Shown here: positions 42,146 to 49,601 of the stretch, piece after piece
How the letters are laid out: every line of letters begins with the position of its first letter
Position numbering within the stretch: position 1 is the first letter of the stretch
Assembly: GCF_001428665.1 (NCBI RefSeq)
Contig: NZ_LMIJ01000010.1
Span: 466,196 to 528,261 of the forward strand
Direction: 5' to 3'
Source: Acidovorax sp. Root219
GTDB lineage: Bacteria; Pseudomonadota; Gammaproteobacteria; Burkholderiales; Burkholderiaceae_C
Length of the DNA: 62,066 nt
The notes under the pieces: generated by a model
The model's database searches: none
What the model saw: the letters and a program-made list of their open reading frames with translations, nothing else
Told to the model about the DNA's origin: nothing
Translations under genes and position numbers: made by a program

Positions 42146-42207
42146 CTGGAGAGGCTGTTTGTAATCCCTTCAGAGCCGCGAAAGGACCGTCAACAGGCTC
42201 TGACAAA

Positions 42208-42284
42208 TGGCCCCACGTGCACGACTCGAAACTGCAACCCCCTGCTTCGTAGGCAGGTGCTCTGATCCATTGAGCTAACGCGGG
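42208..42284 (-). tRNA. tRNA-Arg (anticodon ACG)
   Basis: Acceptor CCCGCGT/ACGTGGG with one G.U pair, discriminator G and encoded CCA; anticodon arm CCTGC-CTACGAA-GCAGG, loop reading ACG. The T-stem is weak: only three of five pairs form around the TTCGAGT loop (GCAGT/CGTGC). It may be decaying or depend on an unusual fold. A 62-bp spacer separates it from tRNA-Cys. Confidence 0.78.
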
Positions 42285-42289
42285 AAAAA

Positions 42290-42534
42290 TGGCGCTCCGC
42301 AGGGGAGTCGAAGCCCTGGCTTCCTGGGGCCAGTTCGCCCTGATTTCGGGGTCGCGAAGGCCCTTGGGGTTGCCCGGCCTGGGGCCGTCTGCGGCGTTGC
42401 CCGCGCTTGCAAGGCAGACGCCTTGCTGCGCGCGGGCGCCTTGCATCCAGCCCCAGGCCGGGCAACGCGATCCCCTAAATCAGGGTGAACTGGCCCCCGA
42501 CAGGGAGGCACTCTGGCCACTGAGTTAGCGGAAC
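42290..42534 (-). pseudogene. tRNA-Asp-like gene (GTC) interrupted in the anticodon stem
   Basis: The two ends pair as a tRNA across 245 bp: acceptor GTTCCGC/GCGGAGC, discriminator G, CCA, D-stem ACTC/GAGT, and T-arm AGGGC/CCCCT with one mismatch (C53.C61). The 5' half ends CCTCC-CTGTCGG-GG and the 3' half resumes AGG-AAGCC. Joined, these give a perfect 5-bp anticodon stem, a 7-base loop with GTC, and a 5-base variable loop. A palindrome of about 170 bp separates the halves. Unless it is removed from RNA, the gene is dead. Confidence 0.65.
42326..42497. mobile_element. MITE-like palindromic insertion inside the Asp-like tRNA gene
   Basis: The ends are inverted repeats of about 30 bp (GGGGCCAGTTCGCCCTGATT at the left, its near-complement ending AACTGGCCCC at the right). 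Further in, a perfect 16-bp inverted pair (TTGCCCGGCCTGGGGC at 42370, complement at 42450) encloses a GC-rich centre with smaller hairpins. There is no reading frame for a transposase and no obvious target duplication. The right boundary is uncertain by about three bases because it merges with a G-run of the tRNA. Size and structure fit a non-autonomous miniature element. Confidence 0.65.
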
Positions 42535-42541
42535 AATCAAT

Positions 42542-42618
42542 TGGTGCCCCAGGGGAGATTCGAACTCCCAGAATCTTGCTTCTAAGGCAAGCACGTATGC
42601 CGGTTCCGTCACCGGGGC
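42542..42618 (-). tRNA. tRNA with Leu anticodon (TAG) but a short variable loop
   Basis: Acceptor GCCCCGG/CTGGGGC, discriminator A, encoded CCA; anticodon arm CTTGC-CTTAGAA-GCAAG, anticodon TAG reading CUA (Leu). T-arm GGGAG-TTCGAAT-CTCCC is perfect. The variable loop is only five bases (ATTCT), whereas cellular leucine tRNAs have a long arm. The D-arm (GGTGACGGAACCGGCATACG) is like that of tRNAs carried by some phages. First gene of the array. Confidence 0.85.
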
Positions 42619-42940
42619 TTGATAAAAAGAGAAAGCCTCCATTTCGGTTGTGCCCTCACGCGATGGGCAACGCACGGCCGACGCGCGCCCCGTCGACATC
42701 GCTGCACAGGGGGAACCCCTGCACATCCCGCCAGGCCGTCCACGCGGTTGCTTGCTGGCGGTGTGGTGAAGACACACCCGAAATGGAGCGGACCGTCGGG
42801 CCAGATCCCGGGGTCCACACAGTGGGGTCGCAGTGCCGATTCCAGTGTTCAGCAGGGCCCCACGGCAAATTTTTAATGAACGGTGCGCCGCAGCACGATC
42901 ACTGCGGAGTGGATGGGAGCGGCTTGCCGCCCGGTTGCGA
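42619..42940. other. non-coding stretch upstream of the tRNA array
   Basis: About 320 bp with no credible gene. The promoter of the minus-strand tRNA array should lie here; AT-rich spots are at 42619-42635 and 42868-42880, but no -35/-10 pair stands out. Confidence 0.4.
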
Positions 42941-42980
42941 AAACAAAAGAGGCCCGGAACCTTGCGGTGTCCGGGCCTCT
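42941..42980 (-). terminator. rho-independent terminator of the small minus-strand unit
   Basis: On the minus strand an 11-bp perfect stem (AGAGGCCCGGA / TCCGGGCCTCT) with an 11-base loop is followed by TTTGTTTT. It ends the transcript that starts near 43226. Confidence 0.9.
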
Positions 42981-43006
42981 GCGAAGAGAGCTTGGGAGGT
43001 GCGCGC

Positions 43007-43168
43007 CTATGCGCCCCCTCCACCCGGTAGCCACGGATCCCGATGGTCATGCGCACACAAATGCGCAGCCAGGCACGGCAGCTTGCGCAGGGCAGAACAC
43101 AAGGCGACGCGCACGAGCGCCCGGCCCGGTGCGGGTCGGTTGCTGATGGGGGTGGCTGCTGCGTTCAC
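43007..43168 (-). CDS. hypothetical small protein with Cys/His cluster
   Basis: 53 residues from a GTG with AGGA six bases upstream; a TTG eight codons earlier is an alternative start. The gene stands alone between a good promoter (43233-43261) and a strong terminator (42941-42980), which supports a real product. The middle part has a Cys/His-rich stretch (CSALRKLPCLAAHLCAHDH) that could bind a metal, and the tail is Gly-rich. No family is recognised. The alternative is a non-coding RNA from the same promoter. Confidence 0.4.
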   Translation of the reverse strand: MNAAATPISNRPAPGRALVRVALCSALRKLPCLAAHLCAHDHRDPWLPGGGGA

Positions 43169-43223
43169 GTTCAATCCTGGTGAATAAGTCAATCGGCGGA
43201 AATCGGGGGCGGTCGAAACCGCG

Positions 43224-43502
43224 ATGAATCAGACTGTAAATAGTCTTTACTTTGCAGTCAACCACTTCATGGGAAAATTTTTTGTGCCCGGTTCGATGCG
43301 GCTCCCCCCGCCCTGCCCAACGGCGGCCCACCGCGCACTCTGGGCAACGGCAGTCCTTGGGGTCGCGATGCAGATGCCATCGGCCCATGGCAACCTTAGG
43401 GTGCCGGCGCAGGCACAAGAGAAGTGGCTCAGGGATTGCGCAGTGGTGGCAATGGAGGCAACGGCGGCGGGGGACGCGGTTGACGAGATCAACGGCCACT
43501 GA
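43224..43502 (+). CDS. doubtful small reading frame, possibly a secreted peptide
   Basis: 92 codons, or 68 from the internal ATG at 43296. From that ATG the N-terminus looks like a signal peptide (basic start, ALWATAVLGVAMQM, possible cleavage after SAHG). No ribosome site precedes either start, and the 5' part overlaps the promoter of the minus-strand unit. No family is recognised. It is listed because nothing else explains this stretch. Confidence 0.22.
   Translation: MNQTVNSLYFAVNHFMGKFFVPGSMRLPPPCPTAAHRALWATAVLGVAMQMPSAHGNLRVPAQAQEKWLRDCAVVAMEATAAGDAVDEINGH
43233..43261 (-). promoter_or_regulatory. sigma-70-type promoter of the small minus-strand unit
   Basis: On the minus strand TTGACT (-35) and TACAGT (-10) are separated by exactly 17 bases within an AT-rich segment, predicting a transcript start near 43226. 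It is followed by the 53-codon frame and a terminator. Confidence 0.7.
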
Positions 43503-43654
43503 AGGGGCCGGCGTCGCCGTCAAGGTGGCGTGACTGGCCGCTGACCCCATGCCGCCATGACAGGCGCTATCAATTTGCATCACGCCGGACCCTGAGGGCC
43601 CAGATGATGGCGCTGCCCCAACCCGCTCTGCAAAGAGGACCGGCGCGTCAAAGC

Positions 43655-43687
43655 AAAACGCCCCAGAACCCGTTAGGGCGCTGGGGC
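43655..43687 (-). terminator. terminator after tRNA-Phe
   Basis: On the minus strand GCCCCAG and CTGGGGC form a 7-bp stem with a 14-base loop, followed by GTTTTGC, 12 bp after the tRNA-Phe gene. Confidence 0.75.
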
Positions 43688-43698
43688 GCATGCATATT

Positions 43699-43774
43699 TG
43701 GTGGCCTGGGGCGGAATCGAACCACCGACACAAGGATTTTCAATCCTCTGCTCTACCGACTGAGCTACCGGGCC
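43699..43774 (-). tRNA. tRNA-Phe (anticodon GAA)
   Basis: Fully canonical: acceptor GGCCCGG/CCAGGCC, anticodon arm AGGAT-TGAAAAT-CCT region with GAA, T-loop TTCGATT, A73 and encoded CCA. It lies 57 bp downstream of ntrX in the same direction and has its own terminator. Unlike the six array tRNAs, it shows no structural oddities. Confidence 0.97.
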
Positions 43775-43831
43775 TGAGCCTCAAATTATAACCAGAAAAT
43801 TGGCCCTGAAAAAATTGGAGGCAAATTTTTT

Positions 43832-44512
43832 TCAAGCACGCTTGCCGCGGCCCAGGTCCACACCCAATTGGCGCAGCTTGCGGTACAGGTGGGTGCGCTC
43901 CAGGCCGGTCTTTTCGGCCACGCGGGTCATCGAGCCGCCTTCGCGGGCGAGGTGGAACTCGAAGTAGGCTTTTTCGAAACCGTCGCGCGCTTCGCGCAGC
44001 GGGCGGTCCAGATCGAAGCCCTGGTGCGAATGCGGGCCGGTCTCCACGCCGGACAGGGCCGTGATCACGGGCACCTGGGTGAAGGTCGCATCGGCCGGTG
44101 CCGCCGCCGGGGCCTGCACGGCCGCCACGGGGGCCGCATGGTGGGCTGCGTTGCGCGCCAGGCCCTGCTCCACGGCCTTGAGCAGCTTTTGCAGGGTGAT
44201 GGGCTTTTCAAGGAACGAGAAGGCGCCGATGCGGGTGGCCTCGACCGCCGTGTCGATGGTGGCGTGGCCACTCATCATGATGACGGGCATGGTCAGCACG
44301 CCGCCGGTGGCCCATTCCTTGAGCAGCGATACGCCGTCGGTATCGGGCATCCAGATATCCAGCAGCACCAGGTCGTAGTTGCTGCCGGCACGGGCCGCAC
44401 GGGCCTGGGTCGCGTTTTCCGCGAGGTCCACGCTGTGGCCTTCGTCGTTCAGGATTTCCGACAGCAGGTCGCGAATGCCGAGCTCATCGTCGACCACCAG
44501 AATGTTTGCCAT
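43832..44512 (-). CDS. NtrX-position response regulator lacking the AAA+ domain
   Basis: 226 residues. Receiver domain (about 1-120) with the acidic pair VVDDE, phosphoacceptor D52 (VLLDIWMPDTDG) and K103 in FLEKPITL. An Ala/Pro-rich linker (about 122-145) leads to a C-terminal Fis-type helix-turn-helix (about 180-222, MTRVAEKTGLERTHLYRKL). The sigma-54-contacting AAA+ domain of classical NtrX is absent, so it cannot activate sigma-54 promoters in the usual way; it is built more like PrrA/ActR regulators. It lies 39 bp downstream of the NtrY-like kinase, its probable partner. Confidence 0.93.
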   Translation of the reverse strand: MANILVVDDELGIRDLLSEILNDEGHSVDLAENATQARAARAGSNYDLVLLDIWMPDTDGVSLLKEWATGGVLTMPVIMMSGHATIDTAVEATRIGAFSFLEKPITLQKLLKAVEQGLARNAAHHAAPVAAVQAPAAAPADATFTQVPVITALSGVETGPHSHQGFDLDRPLREARDGFEKAYFEFHLAREGGSMTRVAEKTGLERTHLYRKLRQLGVDLGRGKRA

Positions 44513-44551
44513 GTGTGTTGAAGCGCCTTGGGAGGTACTGCGGGGGCGTTG

Positions 44552-46843
44552 TTATGCCGCCACCGCTGGTTCAGTGGCGAATGATAACGACACTTGGGCG
44601 CCCCGCACCACGCCATCTTCCATCCGGTTGGACAGGTCGATGCGTGCGCCGTGCTCATCGGCGATCTTTTTGACCACGGCAAGACCGAGCCCCGTGCCCC
44701 GCGGTTTGGTGGTGACATAGGGCTCGAAAGCGCGCTGCAGGATGTGTGCGGGAAAGCCGCTGCCGCTGTCCGAAACAGTCAACCGCACGCGCCGCGAGGA
44801 CTCGCTCCAGCGCGTGGCGATGCGCACGGCGGGCAGGTTTTCGGCCCCGGCGGCACGTGCCTGCTCCGTCGCATCCTGCGCGTTCTGCAGCAGGTTGTGC
44901 ACCACCTGGCGCAGTTGCTGGGCGTCTCCGGCGATGCTCGGACAGGACGGATCGAGCTCGGCTTTCACAGGGACGGTGGCGTTTTCCTCCCCATAGAGGT
45001 GCAGCACATCGGTCACCAGCGCATTGATGTCCAGGGCATGCAGTTCGGCCGCCGGCAGGCGCGCGTAGTCGCGGAATTCGTTGACCAGGCGCTTCATGGC
45101 ATCGACCTGTTCGACGATGGTCTTGACCGACTTGGCGAGCACGGCCTGCTCGCTCGCAGCCACCTTGCCGGTGAGCTTCATCTCCAGCCGTTCGGCCGAC
45201 AGCTGGATGGGCGTCAGGGGGTTCTTGATCTCGTGCGCAAGGCGCCGCGCAACCTCTCCCCAGGCCTGCGCGCGCTGTGCAGAAACGATTTCAGAAATGT
45301 CGTCAAAAACCAACAGTCGGGTCGAATCGGGCAGTTCTGCCCCCCGCGCGATGATGCTCGTCGCATGCTGGCCGACCCCCGCGAGCGAGGCGTGCAGCTC
45401 GAACGGGTGCTGCCAGTGGTCCAGGCCGTGGTGGTCGCGCTCGCCCAGAAAGGCGGCGAACTGCTTCTGCACGGCGGCGGCAAAGTCGGCCAGGCCAGGC
45501 ACCTCGGCCAGCGCCCGCCCTTCGAAGGCGGCCATGGGCGCGCGCAGGATGCGTGTGGCGCCGGGGTTGGACGAGCGGATGGCGCCCGCGCCATCGAGCA
45601 CCATCACCCCGGCGGTCAGGTTGTCCAGGATGGTCTGCAGGTTGGCCCGCGCAGCATCCACCTCGCTCATGCTCTGCTCCACCGCGCCCCGGGCGTCGGC
45701 CAGTTGCTGGGTCATGAGCGCGAACGAGCGGGTCAGCCCGCCCAGTTCGTCCCTGCCTTGCAGGGCGGCCTTGGGGCTCAGGTTGCCGGCGGCCACCTCG
45801 CGCACCCCTTCGGCCAGCACCAGCAACGGCCGCACCAGTTGGTTGCCAAGGAGCACAGCCAGCAGCACGGCACCGAAGACGGCCAGGAACAGGCTCAGCG
45901 TGAGCGTGCCCACGTACATGCGCCGCAGGCCGCCGCGCGCCAGGGCCCGCTCCTGGTACTCGCGGTTGGCCTCCTGCACGGCGATGGCGTTCTCCACCAG
46001 GGCCGGCGGCAGCATCAGCGTGGCCTGCAGGTAGCGCGGCTCGGCCAGCAGGCCCACCGTGGGGCTGCTGACCAGGGCAATGATCTTCACGCGCGCGTTC
46101 TGCACGGCGGCCGGGTCGGCGATGTCGTCCAGCCCCTCGATCTGCGTGAGGGCACGCTGCTGACGCACCGTGCGCAGCAGCGGCACACCGGGGCGCTCGG
46201 GGTTCAGGCTGAAGCGGGACTGGCCGGCGCTGGCAACGGCCTGGCCGGCGCTGTTCCAGAGGATGACGTCGGTGGCGCCCAATTGGTCGCGGATGCGCTC
46301 CAGTACCACGCCGGCCGAGGCGTCGGGGACCTGCGCCACCTGGGCACTGGCCGTGCGCGTCTTGGAGGCCATGTCGGTGGCCAGGGCATCGAGCGAGACA
46401 CGCGCCAGGTTCACCCCGGCGGACAGCGCCCCCTCCACCTTCACGTCAAACCAGCTTTCAATGGAGCGGGTGACGAACTGGTAGGACACCACATAGATCA
46501 AGAGGCCAGGCACCAGGCCGACCAGCGCAAAGATGGCTGCCAGCTTCACCAGCAATCGGCTGCCGAAGCGACCCCGGCGCAGCCGCAGCCACAGGCGCAC
46601 GGCCACCCAGCCCAGCACCGCGAGCAGCAACAAGGCCACCAGCACGTTCACGCCAAACAGCCAGGCGTAGTTGCGCTCGTACAGGGCGCGGTTGTTGGTG
46701 GCCAGGGTCAGCAAAAAGAGCAGCACCAGCCCGATGGCGGACATGATGGCCGCCCCCACCCCCACGGCCCAGCGCACGGCGCGGGACTGGCGCGCCGCCA
46801 GATGGGCCGAGGCCGACGCAGGCGGCCTGGGGTCCGGTGTCAC
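44552..46843 (-). CDS. ntrY: NtrY-like membrane sensor histidine kinase
   Basis: 763 residues from a GTG that overlaps the DUF4390 stop (GTGA). Three N-terminal membrane segments (about 24-46, 62-82 and 97-118), a periplasmic region, a fourth segment (about 307-330), HAMP (to about 385), PAS (about 400-510), and a HisKA/HATPase core with H-box HEIKNPLTPIQLSAERL, N-box NLLQNAQDA, DSGSGF and GTGLGLAVVKK. The domain order is that of NtrY, which senses nitrogen or redox state in alphaproteobacteria; the signal here is unknown. It phosphorylates, presumably, the regulator encoded next. Confidence 0.94.
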   Translation of the reverse strand: MTPDPRPPASASAHLAARQSRAVRWAVGVGAAIMSAIGLVLLFLLTLATNNRALYERNYAWLFGVNVLVALLLLAVLGWVAVRLWLRLRRGRFGSRLLVKLAAIFALVGLVPGLLIYVVSYQFVTRSIESWFDVKVEGALSAGVNLARVSLDALATDMASKTRTASAQVAQVPDASAGVVLERIRDQLGATDVILWNSAGQAVASAGQSRFSLNPERPGVPLLRTVRQQRALTQIEGLDDIADPAAVQNARVKIIALVSSPTVGLLAEPRYLQATLMLPPALVENAIAVQEANREYQERALARGGLRRMYVGTLTLSLFLAVFGAVLLAVLLGNQLVRPLLVLAEGVREVAAGNLSPKAALQGRDELGGLTRSFALMTQQLADARGAVEQSMSEVDAARANLQTILDNLTAGVMVLDGAGAIRSSNPGATRILRAPMAAFEGRALAEVPGLADFAAAVQKQFAAFLGERDHHGLDHWQHPFELHASLAGVGQHATSIIARGAELPDSTRLLVFDDISEIVSAQRAQAWGEVARRLAHEIKNPLTPIQLSAERLEMKLTGKVAASEQAVLAKSVKTIVEQVDAMKRLVNEFRDYARLPAAELHALDINALVTDVLHLYGEENATVPVKAELDPSCPSIAGDAQQLRQVVHNLLQNAQDATEQARAAGAENLPAVRIATRWSESSRRVRLTVSDSGSGFPAHILQRAFEPYVTTKPRGTGLGLAVVKKIADEHGARIDLSNRMEDGVVRGAQVSLSFATEPAVAA

Positions 46844-47505
46844 TTGGCGCCCTCCTGCAGCGCGAGGCGGCCGGAGCGCGAGACAAGCAGGTTCCAGCCG
46901 GTCCGGCCCACGGCGCCGATCTGGAACGGCCGGGGCAGCTGTGACATATCAAGCCTGAACTTGAACTGTATCGTATGGCCGGTATCTGCATCGATTGCAG
47001 AGCTTTCTGCAATCTTCCAGCGCGAAACCCGCTGCATAGCCGACAGGGCATCGTCCAGGTCATCGAAATTCTGCCCCAGCGCCACGCCCAGGCCGGTGTT
47101 GGTGAAGGGGGCGGTCGAGGTGCTCAGGCGCCAGCGCCGGGTCAGGGGCTGGTAGCTCAGCCGCAGGTAGCGCGTGGCCTCGGCCACCTGGCGGTCGGAC
47201 CAGTACCAGCGGTCGCGCATGACCTGCGCCTCCATCACGAAGAACATCGGGATGCCCTTGCGCAGGGCCTCCTCGGCCAGTTCCGGCAGGTCGAACTCCA
47301 GGCTGGTGCTCAGGTAGACGCCATCGTCCAGGCGCTGCAGGCGCAGTTCGGCCACCTCGCCGCGGTTGGCTTCTGCCCGGGCCGTCGGCACCCAGGCCAG
47401 CAGGGTGATCAGCATCAAAAGCGCGCCAATCCAGAGCCAACGAGCCGCAAAGCGCTCAGTCGGTCGATTTTTGCAACAGTGCGTAAAAAAATCCGTCGTG
47501 ATCAC
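46840..47505 (-). CDS. DUF4390 domain exported protein
   Basis: 221 residues from a GTG; no other start lies before the hydrophobic segment (LWIGALLMLITLLAWV, cleavage likely after TARA). The mature part (VAELRLQRLDDGVYLSTSLEF, shown up to 20: LRLQRLDDGVYLSTSLEF) is the DUF4390 domain, found in Burkholderiales between rsmB and ntrY. Its function is unknown; position suggests a periplasmic partner of the NtrY sensor. It overlaps rsmB by about 50 bp and ntrY by four. Confidence 0.85.
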   Translation of the reverse strand: MITTDFFTHCCKNRPTERFAARWLWIGALLMLITLLAWVPTARAEANRGEVAELRLQRLDDGVYLSTSLEFDLPELAEEALRKGIPMFFVMEAQVMRDRWYWSDRQVAEATRYLRLSYQPLTRRWRLSTSTAPFTNTGLGVALGQNFDDLDDALSAMQRVSRWKIAESSAIDADTGHTIQFKFRLDMSQLPRPFQIGAVGRTGWNLLVSRSGRLALQEGAK

Positions 47506-48883
47506 CGAATCGATTGTCCGGGACAGCCCCCTGCTTGTCCGCTGCGCGAGGGATTAAATGCCCGGGCGAGGGGAGCAAATGTGCATCGGTGTTGTGTGCA
47601 AGAAACGTTTGTACCTGCGCATCACCTTCGGCACGAAAGACGGAGCAGGTGCAGTACAGCAGCCGCCCACCGGGGGCGACCAGGGGCCACAGGGTGGCCA
47701 GCAAGCGCTTTTGCAGGGCCGCGAGCTGGGCAATGTCCGTCTCGCGGCGCAGCCAGCGCACGTCCGGGTGGCGGCGCACGATGCCCGAGGCGGTGCATGG
47801 CGCATCGAGCAGGATGGCGTCGAACAGCGCCCCGCCATTGGCCGCCGGCCACCAGGCCTCGGGCTGGGCGGCGTCGGCCACCAGCACCTGTGCCGCCAGG
47901 CCCAGGCGGGCGAGGGTCTGGTGGATGCGTTCGGCGCGCGTGGCGTCGATCTCCAGCGCCGTCACCTGCAAGGGCTCGCCCTCGCCGGCCATCTCCAGCA
48001 GGTGGGCGGTCTTGCCACCGGGGGCGGCGCAGGCGTCCAGCACACGCAGGCTGCGCGTGCGGTCCATGCCCTGCAGCAGCAGCGGGGCGGCTTGCTGGGC
48101 GGCGGTGTCCTGTACCGACACCCGGCCAGCCGCAAAACCGGGCAGCGCCTGTACCGGCAGCGGCCGGTGCAGCACCAGGCCCTCGGTGCCAATCGGGTCG
48201 GCATCGGCGCCCATGGCGGCCAGCTCCTGCTGGTACTGCGCCTGGCTGCCCTGCAGGCGGTTCACGCGCAGCGCCATCGGGGCGTGGGTGTTGTTGGCGT
48301 GCAGGATCTGCTCCCACTGCTGGGGGTGGTCCTTCTGCAGGCGCTTGATCCACCACAGCGGGTGGTTCCAGCGGGCCACGGGATCGGCATCGGTAGCCCC
48401 TACCAGCGCATCGCTTTCGCGCAGAAAGCGCCGCAGGCAGGCGTTGATGAAGGATGCCTGCGCATGCGTGGCCGGGTGCCGCTTGGCCGCTTCCACCGCC
48501 TGGTTGACCAGGGTGAAAGGCTCGTAAGGTGCCTCGTCGGCACGCCAGCACAGTGCCAGCGCGGTGCACAGCAGCGCATCCGCATCGGGCGGCGGCGGCC
48601 GCTTGGCCAGTTGGCGCCGCAGCGCCTCGGCACGCCCGAGGTTGCGCAGCACCTGGAACAGCAGGGCCTGGACGCCGGGGCGCAGCGTGGTGCTGACCGC
48701 GTCCAGCGCGGCCGTGCCCGAGACACCATCGCGGATGGACTGGAGCACACCGGCCACGGCGATGAGCTGCTGCCACAGTGCCACCTGCTGCGCATCGCCT
48801 CCGCGGCCGGCACCGGCTTGCGCGGGGTTGCGATCAGGGCGCCGCCCTTCGGGCGCGGCAGGGTGGGAGGGGGCTGGATGCAT
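47456..48883 (-). CDS. rsmB: 16S rRNA (cytosine-967-C5)-methyltransferase RsmB
   Basis: 475 residues. An N-terminal NusB-like RNA-binding domain (about 35-180) precedes the methyltransferase domain: DACAAPGGKTAHLLEMA binds S-adenosylmethionine, LLDAPCTASGIVRRHPD carries the PC motif, and LLYCTCSVFRAEGD has the catalytic TCS cysteine. It modifies C967 of 16S rRNA. The start MHPAPSHPAAPEG begins a low-complexity extension of about 30 residues before the fold; a later start is possible. It lies 70 bp after the LemA gene and leads into DUF4390-ntrY-ntrX. Confidence 0.93.
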   Translation of the reverse strand: MHPAPSHPAAPEGRRPDRNPAQAGAGRGGDAQQVALWQQLIAVAGVLQSIRDGVSGTAALDAVSTTLRPGVQALLFQVLRNLGRAEALRRQLAKRPPPPDADALLCTALALCWRADEAPYEPFTLVNQAVEAAKRHPATHAQASFINACLRRFLRESDALVGATDADPVARWNHPLWWIKRLQKDHPQQWEQILHANNTHAPMALRVNRLQGSQAQYQQELAAMGADADPIGTEGLVLHRPLPVQALPGFAAGRVSVQDTAAQQAAPLLLQGMDRTRSLRVLDACAAPGGKTAHLLEMAGEGEPLQVTALEIDATRAERIHQTLARLGLAAQVLVADAAQPEAWWPAANGGALFDAILLDAPCTASGIVRRHPDVRWLRRETDIAQLAALQKRLLATLWPLVAPGGRLLYCTCSVFRAEGDAQVQTFLAHNTDAHLLPSPGHLIPRAADKQGAVPDNRFGDHDGFFYALLQKSTD

Positions 48884-48953
48884 GGTGGGTGCCTCGTGGT
48901 GCCGGCGCACAGGTGCGCTGGCGGTCAAAAGAAAGGGGGCCGGGGCGCGTTCA

Positions 48954-49547
48954 TCACAGCCCCTTGGTGGCCTTGAAGCCGAAGATCCAGGCCAGCACAC
49001 GGGCGGGAAACTGGTGGATGGCGGCGTCGTGCTGCCCGGCGGCATGGTTGATCACCTGCACGGCCAGATCGATCTGCGCGTGGTGCTCTTCCCAGCGGAT
49101 GGACCAGGGCGCCAGCACCTCACTGGCTCCCGGGCCATCGGCCTCGGTGACCACGGTGCGCCAGGTGGCATCGAGCACGCTGCGCGCTGCGGTGAGCGCG
49201 GCCAGCGCATCGCGCTGCAGGGGCTGCGAGCGTGCCACGGCCAGCGACGCCCCCATCTGCGTGGTGGCGCCGCGCAGGGCGGCGATCTTGGCCGGGTCGA
49301 ACACCGGGCGCTGAACCGGCGGCGCGGTGTCCGTGCTGCCGCTGGGCATGCCGGGGCCCGCGCTGTGGCCCTGGACCGCGTCGAACTCGCCCAGCAGCGC
49401 AATCAGTCGCACCAGGTGGGCGTCCACGGCGCCAAAGGCCTGGACCACGGAGGAGCGCAACCGCGTCAGCCGGTTGTAGGCCCCCAGGGCCCAGAACAGC
49501 ATGATGGCGACAAGAATCCAGAAAAGAGGCGATGACCACATACGCAT
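48954..49547 (-). CDS. LemA family protein
   Basis: 197 residues. One N-terminal membrane segment (SSPLFWILVAIMLFWALGAY), then the LemA helical bundle starting YNRLTRLRSSVVQAFGAVD and ending with FPARVLAWIFGFK. A Pro/Thr-rich insertion at about 70-95 is longer than usual. LemA proteins are inner-membrane proteins of unknown function. Start choice is uncertain among two ATGs two codons apart and a TTG upstream; no strong ribosome site is seen. Confidence 0.87.
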   Translation of the reverse strand: MRMWSSPLFWILVAIMLFWALGAYNRLTRLRSSVVQAFGAVDAHLVRLIALLGEFDAVQGHSAGPGMPSGSTDTAPPVQRPVFDPAKIAALRGATTQMGASLAVARSQPLQRDALAALTAARSVLDATWRTVVTEADGPGASEVLAPWSIRWEEHHAQIDLAVQVINHAAGQHDAAIHQFPARVLAWIFGFKATKGL

Positions 49548-49601
49548 GGCCTGGGGCGTGCGCTGCAAACGCAGCCCGCGGCCGAGAAAGAGGGAACAGG
49601 G

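Noticed and set aside
42326..42497. Group I intron in the Asp-like tRNA
   Set aside because: Too short and almost fully palindromic, without P/Q/R/S core elements, a U before the 5' junction or a terminal G.
42475..43056. 193-codon minus-strand frame covering the first array tRNA
   Set aside because: Overlaps a tRNA and a terminator, has Arg/Pro-rich shadow composition, and no ribosome site.
41569..43831. Prophage or integrative element around the tRNA array
   Set aside because: No integrase, capsid, recombinase or attachment repeats are seen. The phage-like look rests on tRNA structure alone, so no element is called.
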